Shown piece by piece: positions 43,117 to 55,900 of a stretch of DNA of 64,000 nucleotides. The notes beneath the pieces are model-generated. The model did no database searches and was not told the origin of the DNA. It was given only the letters and a program-made list of their open reading frames with translations. Where the stretch lies: assembly GCA_949317995.1 (NCBI GenBank), contig OX439046.1, forward strand, positions 37,794,002-37,858,001, given 5' to 3'. The translations under genes and the position numbers were made by a program. Source of the DNA: Acholoe squamosa. Taxonomy: Eukaryota > Annelida > Polychaeta > Phyllodocida > Polynoidae. The first letter of the stretch is position 1; every line of letters begins with the position of its first letter.

Positions 43117-43128
43117 GTCACGGCACCA
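43117..43128 (-). promoter_or_regulatory. Primer binding site, tRNA-His type
   Basis: Minus strand TGGTGCCGTGAC, one base inside the LTR. This is the complement of GTCACGGCACCA, the 3' end expected of metazoan tRNA-His with CCA. It would prime minus-strand cDNA synthesis. Confidence 0.8.
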
Positions 43129-43129
43129 G

Positions 43130-43493
43130 TGTAATGGTTCGTATCGACTTATATGTTGGGTGGCTCGTTGGCTCGCTTACCACTAGAGATACCAACACAA
43201 CACGAGTAGTTCGGATTGGGCAAAGCCCCAGAAACCCCTACCTCTCGGGTAGGACTTTATTCAATTTGGTCAGTAGCTTATGTTGAGCGTCTTGACTGGA
43301 CCAGGTCCAGTCCCCTTCTGCCGCTCGTCCGGCTTCTTAGTAGAAGCTGGACGCGAGGCATGGTGCTGCCCCCTCTTGTACCAACGGGGTATCGCAAAGC
43401 GACACCTAGCTGGCATAGAAGGAACAAGCACCACACCAACACGTCTCTCGGATGAACGGCACTAGTATATATACGACGATACCGGCCCCTACA
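43130..43493 (-). repeat. 5' LTR of the gypsy element, 364 bp
   Basis: Same length and sequence as the 3' LTR apart from one visible base. Contains the same TATA-like box (about 43468) and AATAAA (43261-43256). Transcription would run leftwards into gag. Confidence 0.93.
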
Positions 43494-46400
43494 CCTAAAT
43501 ATATTTTTGAAAGTGCATGACCTCAGGGTACCCCAGATGAAAAATATGTGACTCCTGCTGCTTCTTATGGAAGAACACTTAGGACTTTAAATGTGGACCT
43601 TAGATATTCAAAACACGTCCATCCTCGCTCCGAATTTATCACTGCATATGTCAGCATTTGCCATGCTTATATCTGTTGATATTATATTCCTTTTGTTTCA
43701 AATGCATGGGACTTGGTTAACAATATTGCATTAATAATCATTGGAGGTAATGATTCTTACCTATCATAGCTTACGATGTCATTCTGCTTGATTAATGTGT
43801 CCGGTAATATCCAAACTGCATGGTATTTTTAGAATTGATTTTATTAGCTCCCATCTTCCAGGTGGTATTTAGGATCTAATTTACAAAGTCAATTAGGGCC
43901 TATGGAGTACCTTGTGTGGGTAGTAAAATTAACGCTGGTCATGCTTGTGACAGAGGGCTTTTAAAAAGTGATGGCAACAATTTCAAAAGTGCCCAGTACG
44001 TTGGGATATATACATATGAGGTGACGAAGTGATGCTCCATCCTTCCTAAAAAGTGACTGTGTGACATCCTGAAAATTCTGAGCAGCCATGTATAGGCACT
44101 ATATGAGTCTAAATGACTGAGGATATCTAGTTGATCCAGGACATGGATAGATGCCTATTGTATTAAAGATAAAACAGTTCGTGATTTGGCCTATTTGTAA
44201 TGAGGCGTGTTTCTGTAAGGGAATTCATGCTGGGTTGATAGCCTATGTGCTAACCCAACATGCTGGTATCAGCAGGACCTCTCCCCTTACTCAGGCGGGT
44301 TAGAGCAGGATGGTGATGAGTTAAGACTCACGTTACCATGGAGACACGCGTCACCCGCCCCCACCATGGTTATCACAGCGTCTCCTGGGTGGCTTTTGGT
44401 ACCAATTAGACCAAAGGCGTGACACGCCGTAGTTGTCGTCTGCAAGTTGCAACCCCCTGAGTATATGCCCCAAGAGCTAGGGACCCAAGCTTATTGGGTC
44501 GGGTACCTTATGTCGGTCATGACATGCATGCATGCCATATGATCTCTTACTAACAGTCATGGATTATCCATATTGTTTTCAGTTGTTTCTATTTTTAGTA
44601 CCTGGCAGTAAGTATTGTAAGATTGTGTGGTTTTAAAATAAGCATTTGCCTACTCTTTTCAGATAAAAGAGGTGAAGCAGTAAAGTAAACCGGATGCCAA
44701 TAACATTAGGGTCTATCTGCTTCCCAGGCAATCATGTAATCCCGCTGACCTATCCTGCTAGTCCCGGCCAGTCCCCATTACCCGAAATAGAATTGATGTG
44801 CGTCTACTTGAGCTATTTGTTAAAACGACAGTATATTTCCCAATTTGGACTCTGCAAATAAGTAAAATTGGTTCGTATTGCATGATCAGATACGGCATAT
44901 CGTGGGTCCATATGCCTATCTCTTAAGGCTAAATTATTTTTCAATGTCGGTTTGAATTAAAAAATACAGATGAGTCATAATGCTATGCACTTGTGCAATT
45001 TTGGACTGAGTGCAATCATGACATTGTCTCTCTGTTTTTTTTTCTCCTGCTAGCTTGATATCAATTGTTATTTTCCTACACTTCTTCTTATTATTATGGA
45101 CATGATTACTTGACACTAATATACTGCTTCTTTCTTTGGATAGACAATGGTCCTGGTGGTCTTCCTCACCAATGTTTAGGATATGCTACATCAGAGAGGT
45201 CACTACATTGTATCATCATTGGGAGCTAGTGGCCAGATAGCAATTGCTACCTCCAAATACTGCTCACTGTCATTGCTATCTTCATATACTACTCACTATC
45301 ATCGGGAGATGGTGGCCTGACATCAAATAGCCTCGGCCAGCGGTTATTGATACCAGTTCAATAGCCTGCACAGAAAATAATCCAAGTTAGTAAATACTAA
45401 TCTAACTTAGACAAAATCACCCATTAGGCAAAATACCCAACATGTTAGTAACATCTTACTAATGTGTTAGTAGTATTAACTAACCTATTAAGGCAAGCTG
45501 ACTTGACTTAGCCATGTCTAAGGGGTAGTAGCAGAGGAGGTCGGAAGCGCCTCAGCGTTGCCCGAGCGTTCACCCGACGCAGTAAGCCATGCGCAGCCGC
45601 ATTCCAGTCATAACAATGCGAACATGCGGTTTGACCAGAGAATGGCCCTCACCAATCTCTTTTCATATACATAAAAATAAACAATTTTTGATGAATACTT
45701 AGATACAGGCAAATTACAAATCCTTCCCTGCACCTACCTGATGTGTGCTTTAAAGCTGTCAATTCTAGAGTTATCTTATATCCATGACAAAGTCAGGTGA
45801 CAGTTGGAGCCTAAATGTTGGCCCCAAAATTCATAATTAGCTAAACCAAAGGTAGTATTACTCAGCAATGTGTGGATCTTTTTAAATCTTATTTCAAATA
45901 CCATTAGACTATCACTTTATGTGTTGGATTTATTCATTGAGCAAGTGGGAGCAAGTAGTTTTCTCTCTGAAAATACAGTCTAAACTGAGACATATTTGTA
46001 TAGAACAAATAGCCGTTCACGAGAATAGTGAGCGATAATCAATGAAATGGACAAGAAAATATATGTGTCATGGACGGTTTCATGTACTCCTTCCGACCTC
46101 CTCTGGGGTAGTAGTTTTGTCTGAGTGGTAGCAGTTTTGTCTAAGGGGTAGTAGATCTTTTTCACACCAGGTGGCAGTGTGGTTTGCATGAGGATTTTTA
46201 TGGTAAGTGCATATCATGGAAAATCCTATGAATGTCAGAATAATGGTGCTTTCAATGACTATCGACATAATAACGCCTCTACAATTCAACCTGGCATGTG
46301 ATTTAACAGAATACACTTAATAAATATATATTTGTTATTGAAGGAGCAATGAAGAATAATGGAAACACCTTTTCTGTGGAAATTAATTTACTCATATATC

Positions 46401-46843
46401 CACATCTTTGACATTATGATAAACCCAGAGCAACTAAGTTCACGGGTTGCAAAGAAAATGATGTGCTAGGTATTGAACTTGCTTCTCAAATGGAGAGGCT
46501 CTGTTCTGGATGTCTTAACCTATGTGGAGTTTACACTTACCATTTCAAAATTAAGAGAATTGCTATGTTGCTTGAAAGTCTATGTAGTTAGTGGAAAAGT
46601 CTAAGGCAAGTTAGGAGAAATCAGGCAAGTCAGGCATTTTGCCTAAGGGTTAGGCGTAAACTCCCAAGAAAACTTCGGTGGTTTGGGGACGTGCAAACTC
46701 CCAACTAGGTTAGCAAGTCCAACAAATGTTAGGCAAAAGGCCTAAGATATTCAGAATATTTTTTTTTGTGTGTGGGATCACTTGTATATCCAGGCTCGCC
46801 CTCTCCAGCATGACAGTACGGGCTGGCTTCAGCCCTTCATCCG
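43494..46843. other. Intergenic, no gene recognised
   Basis: AT-rich. No supported ORF, tRNA or inverted-repeat element. 45530-45640 is locally GC-richer and non-coding. Confidence 0.45.
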
Positions 46844-47250
46844 ACTAGATCGTCGCCCAGGCGGTGAGCTAGCTCTCCAAGCAGAGGCAATGCTACTGTA
46901 GTATTACTTAACATCTGCTGGAGAGTGAATAGACATCCAGGTTCAATAAGATTCTTATCTAGGCCTACATCAAAGATGGCAATAAAACAATAAAATGGAA
47001 TACACATCCAGTTGAATATAGAGATGCTCCCAGGCTATTAAACTGAGTATTAATAGCCACTGGCCGAGGCTGTTGTATATCCCACTGGATGTGTATTCCA
47101 TTTTATTGTTTTATTGCTCCCTTTGATCTAGATACCCGGTAAGAATTTGATTTAACTTGGACGTGTATTCACTCTCCACCAGATGTTGGGTAACTACAGT
47201 CCTGCCTCTGCTAGGAGAACTAGTTCACCGCCTAATCTTCGATGACGACT
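46844..47250. mobile_element. Fold-back element with about 170-bp arms
   Basis: Left arm 46844-47013 and right arm 47084-47250 are complementary over their length at roughly 75-80% by eye, with the central part AATGGAATACACATCCAG exact. Spacer about 70 bp. Both arms carry a GCAGAGGCA ... GGAGAGTGAAT order. No coding potential. Confidence 0.7.
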
Positions 47251-47272
47251 CAGGGTAATGTCACTAAAGTGT

Positions 47273-47336
47273 GGGTGATTCAAGTCATCATTCCACATAA
47301 CGTGCATGTTATGTGGAATGATGACTTGAATCACCC
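47273..47336. repeat. Perfect 64-bp palindrome (29-bp arms, 6-nt loop)
   Basis: Arms start GGGTGATTCAAGTCATCATT; loop GTGCAT. A transcript on either strand would form a long hairpin. It lies 55 bp from an (AT)38 tract. Confidence 0.9.
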
Positions 47337-47387
47337 ATAGGCTACTGCGGTGGCCTGTTTGTGCTTTTGGGGGGAGGGTTGTCATTT

Positions 47388-47390
<3 letters not shown>

Positions 47391-47467
<77 letters not shown>
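47391..47467. repeat. (AT)38 microsatellite
   Basis: 77 bases of uninterrupted alternating A and T. Confidence 0.98.
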
Positions 47468-47468
<1 letters not shown>

Positions 47469-48187
47469 TCGTCCCTGAAGTTGATAAATAGCCACCTATA
47501 TACGTTGTATGTACATTTAATTGTATATCATGATGATGTTTTTTTTTGTGAATTCCTTCCCTGTTTTTACCCCGTTTTTTTGTTGTTGTTTTTTATCTAA
47601 ATAGTAGTAACACGTTCTTTGTCAGCTTCTCTTAATTCAAACAACATTATCAGATATAATTTCTAGCGTTACTTATGTTTGGAATCATAGCATAATATTT
47701 GTGCCATTTCCAAGGTGAGGCCAAAAAAAGTTGGATTTCCGGTAACATGCTCAAAAATTTTTTTTTAGTATCTCAGGCCTCATATAGTCAAACTTCGCTA
47801 GGTTCTCACTGGTTATTATAACAATAGATCGTTTCCTGTATAACATGAGGGAAAATGATAGTAAAATATGTGTTTATGTTTCGAGTCAAGACCCTAAGAT
47901 AATAATTTGAAAAATGTTGAAAAAATCTTTAAAAAAAATGAAAAATGGTGAAAAAATCTCTAATAAAATAAAAAAAAATTCTGAAAAAATTCTTAAAAAA
48001 TGCTGCGGTCGTCCCCTTTAAGCTGAGGTCGGTCGGGTGACCGGAACATTTTTTTTTTGCCTAATAAAGGGGCAGCCCCCACTATATTTTTTAAGTGAAT
48101 ATTCTGTAACTGCGTAAGGTCCATAGAGCTGTTTTAAGTTCGACGTTTATACAAATTTGGTAATTTCCTCTATTTTCGTCAAGTTTA
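47468..48187. other. AT-rich intergenic sequence
   Basis: Possible decayed MITE at about 47714-48062: GGCCAAAAAAAGTTGGATTT on the left is loosely complementary to the T-rich ...CCGGAACATTTTTTTTTTGCC on the right. Otherwise nothing. Confidence 0.35.
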
Positions 48188-48370
48188 GGGAGTGGTCGTT
48201 TTTTAACAACAGGCAACAGGGGAGGGTGGTGGATTTGGGGGTGCAGCAAAAGAATTCAGGCTCCATTTGGGGCGAGGGGCAAAGAAAAAACCCTTCTTAG
48301 TGAAAAGGCCTGGGCGTTACTGAAAAAATGAAACAATGCCTTCAGACCCCTGGAGGGGGGGGGGGGTTTC
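48188..48370. mobile_element. MITE family M1, copy 4, one end only
   Basis: GGGAGTGGTCGTTTTTTAAC at 48188, preceded by TTA, followed by family-like G-rich and A-rich blocks. No matching right end was found. Confidence 0.6.
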
Positions 48371-49344
48371 ACAGGGCTTGTGAGCACTTTTTTAACCAAT
48401 AATCCTTCAAATTTTGTGGATTTTTTTTTAACTGCTCCAAATAGGCTAATCCACCCAATTAAGAAATCAAATGTCTAAAATTGAATATTTCAGGGCATTT
48501 TTTCCCAAACCGTTCCTGATTTTGAATGCATTCAACTCCAGACTAGATCAGAGAGGCTCGAACTGTTGGGCCATTCCCTCAGTCAAGAGCAAGCCTGTAG
48601 AAAGTCTACAGTGTCAAGAAACAATCTCCTCTTCTGAATGAATTACTTAGTTCTTGTGTGCCAAAAAGTCACAATTTTGCTGTAGGATATGGTAGATCTC
48701 CAGTGCAGCTTTGCTCTGGCACAGTGCCCAAAAATGGCAGTTGGCGGTTTCAGTTGTGGTGCACACCCGGGGGGGGGGAGGGGCACTTCAATTTTTTTTG
48801 ATACGGGTGTGTGGCTGAACAACGACTACCCTTACCCTTGCTAGGGCACTGGTTCACGGGTTTTTTCTTCAAAACCCTACCCTTGCTAGGGAACATTTGA
48901 CATACTAGTCTTAGATTTTGCTGAAAATATCTCAAACTGACCTTGTTTGGGAGAAAATTTGTATTTTGTTCATGCTCTTTTCAAGAAAACTTGGAAAATA
49001 TTCATGAAAATTTCTGAATTTTCCACGAATTTTCCAGGTGAATCAGGTATTTCGCTGACAGTTGAACCTTGCTAGGGACATTTTGCTCAAAAGTAGACCC
49101 TTGCTAGGGACATTTGTGGCTGAAACAGGAGGCTTGCTAGGGACTTTTCCTTGAAAAAGTACCCGTGCCAGCCGCACATATGTGTATACATTACATAGAG
49201 AGTGCCCCCCGGGGTGCTCACTTAAAAAAGGGTCTGGATTTCTTGTATTTCCACTGATTTTGTTCAAAATAACTTGATAATCCACTAGATAAAGACTTCA
49301 TGATATGCTAGGCCAAATTTGGGGCCAAAACATTGAATACTTTA
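48371..49344. other. Intergenic; tandem CCTTGCTAGGGA words
   Basis: Between 48830 and 49145 the phrase CCTTGCTAGGGA recurs five or more times at irregular spacing. No gene. Confidence 0.5.
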
Positions 49345-49560
49345 TTCACAGCAGTGGTGATGAGTGAGTAATGAGTGAGTAGGCCTAATAAATGTTTAAC
49401 GTCATTTCGACAGCTAAGGTCATATTCATGGCGAGAACTACATTACACAATTTCACAGAGGAATGTGTCAGTGCCCGCGCATATGTGCACCACACACATC
49501 CTGACGGGATAGGAAAGAGGAGAAATAGACCCGGGCTAGGGAGGCCTAGGGAGGCCCGAC
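49345..49560 (-). repeat. SINE-like repeat, minus-strand copy
   Basis: Reverse-complement partner of 60788-60980. Shared order: CCCTAGCCC, TCCTATCCC.TCAGGATGTG, GTGCACATATGCGCGGGCAC, and the tail TGACCTTAGCTGTCGAAATG then GTTAAACAT. The tail resembles the conserved 3' domain of several marine-invertebrate SINEs. Confidence 0.75.
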
Positions 49561-49969
49561 ACTGGTGATGAAAGTCAGCCTATCAAAGCGCTGACTATGA
49601 TAAAAGAGTTCCTCCACTTTTTGGGGACTGTTTGGTTGGACTCTACACAACTTCATCTCAGCTTTATAAACAGTGTAGATTCCGATCTTGTTGGAGTATG
49701 CGATAGTGGGAAACGGGGAATGACCAGTGTACTGGATGTGGAGAACGAGCGCGGGAATTTAGCGCACTCACTGTTTTTCACACGTTGCTGAAGTCTTGTT
49801 TATCGCACCTGTTTGCACATGCGCTGTCCCTACTTCCTGCGGCTTCCTTAGATACGGCAGACGTCAACAAACTACGGGCACCTGAAGACTCTTGACAGCT
49901 GATAAATTCCGATAAATAACAGGCTCAGTGGTTGTATTTGGGCAGATTTTGTCCCAGAAACACGGCAAG
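49561..49969 (+). promoter_or_regulatory. Upstream region and 5' UTR of the ODAD3-like gene
   Basis: Immediately upstream of the ATG. GC-richer patches and an ETS-like CTTCCT pair near 49832-49848. I looked for an RFX X-box (GTTGCC/GGCAAC pair) as expected for a cilium gene and found no convincing one here. Confidence 0.4.
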
Positions 49970-52900
49970 ATGCCTGCTAAAAAGGGAAGCAACCAAAACA
50001 TCATAGATCAAATCGATGAAAGCAAACGGAAGCTTGCACTACTCGGTAAGTTTTCACCCGTCTGGGGTGTTTTTAACGTCTGATTCTGAATCTCTTCGGT
50101 AAATCACTATCCGCTCGCCTGCTCTAGACCTGCCAACCGGTCCCTAGGCATATGACAATGATATGATGTTAGGATAGAGCTTCCTGAGCGGCAGACGGTG
50201 TGGAAACTTTTACATGTACTTTAGGATCTTTAATCAGCTATTTACTATGAATTAGCCCAAAGCTAAAGTATAGGAGAGTTGAGTAAACAAGAAATCCAGT
50301 TGTGACCGCGTAAAAAAAACGCCTCCCGCCATTAACTTAATGTCGGTATACCATGCAGTGTTTGATGACATGTCTCATAAAAGCAGACATAAAGAAGATT
50401 TCTCAATTATCAATTTCTCTTTTCAGTAATTTTGTATTGTGAAACCTCATCACATGGGGCAAATGCAATCATCATAGTGCACTCCCGTACCGCTTTGGCC
50501 TTCGCGGTACCACCGCTCCGCGGCGTGGGAGGCGCTAAAAAATCCATAAATTTCACTTTTCAGGTCTGCTTATCTAGGCACCTACCTAACATTTCTAGAC
50601 TTTATCCCATTAAACCTATCTAATGATCAATGGATGGATCTTGAGAACAGAAGTGGATTTGCTTTTTAAATGAAGACTCTATGTCAACTTTAAGTGGAAT
50701 TACGACCGGTCAAAGGTACCAAATCAGACCCAGAATTCTGCCATAGTTAAGAGTTTAATTTGGATCCAATTTTGTGATCAAGCAAGATGAATCCAAGGTA
50801 GAATAGATCACTAAGGGAGTGATAATTTTTTAACAACAGGGGGGGCTGGTGGGTTTGTGCCCGGATGCGCGAAAAAAATTCCGCCCCCCCTCTCGACGGG
50901 TCAAAATTTTTTCACCCCCCCCTCGGCAGGCGAAAATTGCGTGCAAACGCGACCTTTTAACCTATAGTAACATGTGGACTTTTTCACTGAAAACAGGTGA
51001 AATTATTTTGACCCCCCTAGTCAAGGGGGCAAAAAAATTCTGACCCCCCCTGGTCAAGGGGTTGAAAAAATTCTGACCCCCCCTCAAACCCACCAGCCCC
51101 CCTCCCCTGTTGTTAAAAAATGATCACTCCCTAAAATGATTATTTTGGGCAAATTTTCTTTTCAGATAAGCAAGATATACCCTCAAGAATGTAAATAATG
51201 ATACATTTTATCATAATCAACCAATGTAAAAGCAAATTTTTTATGTCATCTTTTCCCTTGAACTGTGCGCTCTGACAGTACCACGGCAGAATATTGTCTT
51301 TGACTCAGGATGTTTGAATGATCATAACTTCCATTTAAATTGACATAAAAACTTCATTTAAGAAGCAAAACCACTTACTTTTATCACAGCTATCAATTTC
51401 TCACCATATAAAATGCATACAATAAGGTCTTAATTAATAGGTAAGTGCCCAACATGGGGGAGGTTGGGACAAGTGTCCAGAGATAATCTTGCTCAAAAAG
51501 TTTGCAGGGTCAGTCAAACATACTGCAGCCCCCTAGAAAAAGAAAAGGAAGACATTTTCTAGCTCATTTTTAACCATAGAACAGGTGGGAACCATTTATT
51601 TTTAGGTACTCAGTGATCTTCTCATCATAAAATGGTTCTAAAATTTTGGTTAAACTTGAATGGGGTCAAAGGCAAAATTCTCTGCTTTCAAACTTGTACA
51701 AAATATATTCATTTTAAAGGTCTAGCCAAGCCTGTTAAAATGAGCCTTTGTTTGTAAAGATCTTCCAGTAAATAGCGTCAGAATAAGCTTGCAAAGAAAG
51801 GAGAGTTTAACACTACCCAGTTTCAGCTTTATCACAGTTTCACACCTCCACTGCAGCAGACTCACGCAGTGGAGGTATTTCAGTGCCTAGCTTATCACAC
51901 TGGTGTCACTGCCATTTAGAAAATTTTGACTTTCCAACATGATCTATAATACTTATCTTAGTTCCTTTTGATGCAAAATATAGCCCATTAATCCCCAAAC
52001 TGTTGTGCTTACAGTGGTGTAATTGGTTACCCTCAATGTCTATGATCATTCAACATCCTCCACTCTGTGGGAACTAGGAATAGTGATGCCCCACTCATGA
52101 GCCAGACCAATCCTAGGGTTATATCCAGGCTACATGATCCTATCTACCAGGCCAAGGCCCAATGGAATAGCCTTGACCCAGTGTTAAGACGGATAGTGGA
52201 CAAAGATCAGTTTAAAAGGGCGATAAAGGGAAAACTTATCAAATATTTCCAGTTGCATTGGGATACGGACCGTATGGTGTTCCTATATGAGGGAAGAGCA
52301 TCCTAACAGGTCTCTAGCCATTGATTCATTAAGTATGTCTGTAAAGTGAATGTGAGTGATCGTATGTGAAAATATGACTGTGAAATCTCTGACTTACCTG
52401 CCGGAGTCCTAACTACTGCCTGCCCACCTCACCTTTAGAGGGCCCTGTAGTACACCTTCTCCTTAAGTTAAAGAAAACTAGTACTAATAGCCTATTCCCT
52501 ATGCTCCAGTCTTTTGGTCTACCCTCTCTTGTAAACTGTATGTCTTTGCTGAAATAGTGTACCCATATTGTGAGTCTGTGAGCGTGTCATGTATCCGTAA
52601 AAGTTAACATGCTCATTTATATACTCCTATTCATGTACCGGTACTGTACTGCCTAACAAAACTATTCTAGGTAGCCGCAGTGACGTCATAGCAACCAGTG
52701 CTGCCCTTATCAGGCTTATCTCCCTACTGATAAGGATCCTCATAAAGGGTTAAATTAAATAGGGAATGTACTAGAAAAAGGTGTTAAAATCCTTACCAGA
52801 AAAAATCTAGGCATCATACAGCAAAATGTATTCTAAAATCAGAAAGATATTCAAAATTTGCATCATATACTTGAAGCATTATGTTCTAATTCCAATATAT

Positions 52901-55900
52901 GAAAAGAAAACAGCAAAAAGGCTACTTCTTTCTAGTACATTGCCTATGTAATTTGACCCTTTGCCTGGTCCCTAGCAACCAGGTTACTGCTCCTGAGAAT
53001 AGAGTGTGTTACACAACATACTATGAAAATGCACTATCTCAAAGATTAAGTTTTACTCGTTGAGTTGTAGAGAGACAGTGTTTAACGGTGTATAACTTGC
53101 TTGTCTTATAGAATAGCTATTATTCATGTTTTGTGTTCAGTTTATATCTTCCTATTCATGTACCGGTACTGTTACTACCTAACAAAACTATGGAGTGTAT
53201 TGCACCATATACTAGGAAATGTACTATCTCGAAGATCAAGTTCCACTCGTTGAGTGTAGTGTGACAACATTTACTGGTATACAACTTGCTTGTCTCATAG
53301 AATAGGTATAATTCATGTTTTGATTGTTGTTACTATGGATTAAATGTTCCTAGTATTAATAAGTGACACTTGGAGCTTAATGGTTGGTATTATTATTATA
53401 GCGCTGTGATTCTGCCAGGGCCATACCTTTTGTCACTACCCCACTAGACCGTGCATACCGGCAGACCAACATACACATATGATGATGTCGATCTTGTGAG
53501 TCTAGGATAAATAAAAATGTTAAAACTTAAAAAAAAATTTTAATTTGAGATTAAGTAAAGCAAGGTCTGAAATGTGTGAGAACCAGTGCAGCCTGTGCAC
53601 AGTGGGCAGGGACTGATAAGACCCACACTGCCTGGGAATCCACTAACAGAAAATATTATAGAAGTTCCACATTCAATCCCTCATAACTTCTGTTCTAGTA
53701 CCATTATAAAGACAATTTAAACAACATTAAATTACTCAAGTTGCCAGCTTCCCGGTGATGTAAAATTATCCAGGTAGATCCAAAATAAAAGTTTGGCATG
53801 TTTTCCTACTCTAATCATGGGTTGTGTTTAGTTACCTTATTCTAATCTAATCCTTTCTATTTATATTCTAGTGTTATTAATGGACTTATTCTAAGTCTTA
53901 AGACTAGGGGAAGTTTGTGTTGGCTTTTTGAATGTCACCTTTGGTCCTATATTTCAATCTAAATATGTTTTTAATGAATATTGACTTCTCTTAGATGAAG
54001 AGCATGTGTGGGGATACCTAATCAATAGAAATGGCTAATATGAACTACCGGTACCAAAAATTTGATAGATAAACACGCAGAATTTAAGTTTTCTTATTTT
54101 ATCCAAATGTCAAAATTGTAAAATCTGGCTCAGTTGACACCCATTCAATACATTCTGGGCGCCACAGCCTGGTCCTAGGTCACTTTATGGAGCTGCGCTG
54201 CTCTAAATGCCAACCCATCCTCAAATAGACCCCTACGAGGCCAAACTTTAAACAACGCACCCTGCTGGGCAGTAAAAATTAGCACACATATGCGGTTGTG
54301 GTATAACACATGGCATCCTTGGATGGTTCAGCAAGACATAGGTATACCAACAAGACTTACTCCTTTAATGTACTTTTATCATTTACATTTTTAGATGGAG
54401 ACCGTAAAGCATATTATGAAAGTTCACAATGGACAGTAACCCGTAATGACCAGAAGATCGCTCAGCTTCGTCAAGCAAACAAAGAACTTCACATACTTGT
54501 TTCTGATCGTTTGGCGGTAAGTTTGAATATGAAATTAATTTCCTTCCTGGAGAGGTCACTTTTTTTCTGGTTATGAGGAATTCCTGTTTCGTTTTTATTC
54601 ATTAATTTCATATTAAAATGTTTCTATGATCATAGGTTTTCCTGATTTTTGTCAGCCAGCGAGTTGCATCCTTGTTTCCGGCTTATGCTTAATTTTACCC
54701 TGTTCTAACATTATTTCCCTTGGAATAGTTCAAAATAGAGGTAGCAATAAAATTGATTTCACAGGGCTTTACTTTTTCAGGGAGATGAGCATGTTGTCAG
54801 CAAAGGTCTTAGTGAACACCCCAGGGAGAGGAATGCTCTCAGGGACAAACCTGGATCGGTATGTCTGCAAATCCTCAAGTAGCATTGATACTCAATAGTA
54901 ATATGAAAAAACGTGATATGTGTAGAAACAGTAACCCTAAATTAGCACCTGAGTAATGGAATCATTACAGGACAGCAAAATAAATATCACAGTATTTATA
55001 TATATATTATCTATTTCGTCACACTTTTGCAAGATAATCTAGGTTGGAAAGGGGTCTTCTTTTTTTCAAAATAGGGAGTTATAGTTCAGCTTCAAATCCA
55101 TCAATAGATGTTTAATTCAGAATTTCACCTGACGTTATTCACATATTCTACAATTTCCTCTATGGCAACATGTAGGTGGCTATTGAGAAAATGGATGAAA
55201 AGGTACGGGACAAAGTCAACATCCTGAACAACCTACGTTTCAAGACAGTCAAACAGCAGAAACGCTTGGAGGAGCTCTGCACACAATACGACCAGATGGT
55301 CAAGGACTCATCAGATGCAGTTGCCACAGATGCTGGAGACTCACATGAAGCCCAAACACTACGTAACTTAGAGAACCGCTTGGACAAAGCACGCCTCAAG
55401 TGTCAGGAGGCTGAACACATCAGGAAGACATATGAACAGATTAAAGCCAAACTTGGTGAAGAGCACAAAACTTTCGAAAACACCCTGGATCAAATGGAAC
55501 AAAAGATTATGAAGTGAGTCATAGATCTGCAGAATTTCAAATAACATTTCATAGTTGGAAGAAATCATGTTAAAGAAGTGTGTAGGTACCATCCTAATGA
55601 AGACACCAATGTGGCTAATTTAGATAACTACTACCTCCATATAGAATATGAGAATTTTCTGTACTTCAGGTGCCGCCAGGAGCTACAAGAGCTGAAGGCT
55701 ATGAACAATGATGCCCAGATTGCCCGTGATGCAGCTAAGCAGGACTTAGAGCGGCAGGAACGGCAGGTGTATGAAGAGCGACGCAGGCGTGAGCTGGAAC
55801 TTGCCCAAGTCCGCAAGGAGGCAGATGAGAAGCGCCAGCAGCATGAGCGCATTGAGCGCCGTATTGTGAGTTAGGATTTCCTTTTCAAGTTTTACTTTCC

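Larger units (their letters stand above)
30888..43493 (-). mobile_element. Complete Ty3/gypsy LTR retrotransposon with an extra ORF after pol
   Basis: About 12.6 kb. From 5' to 3' on the minus strand: LTR (43493-43130), primer site (43128-43117), gag (about 43113-40187), protease/RT/RNase H/integrase (about 40200-36021), spacer, ORF3 (35508-32017), 3' UTR, polypurine tract, LTR (31251-30888). The LTRs show a single difference by eye (G at 30973, A at 43215). gag and pol carry stops, frameshifts and one deletion; ORF3 is open. The flanking five bases (ACTTA left, CCTAA right) are not a convincing target duplication. Confidence 0.95.

Noticed and set aside
44280..44520. Structured RNA in a GC-richer block with short inverted words
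   Set aside because: I could not find consistent pairing or a known RNA family signature.
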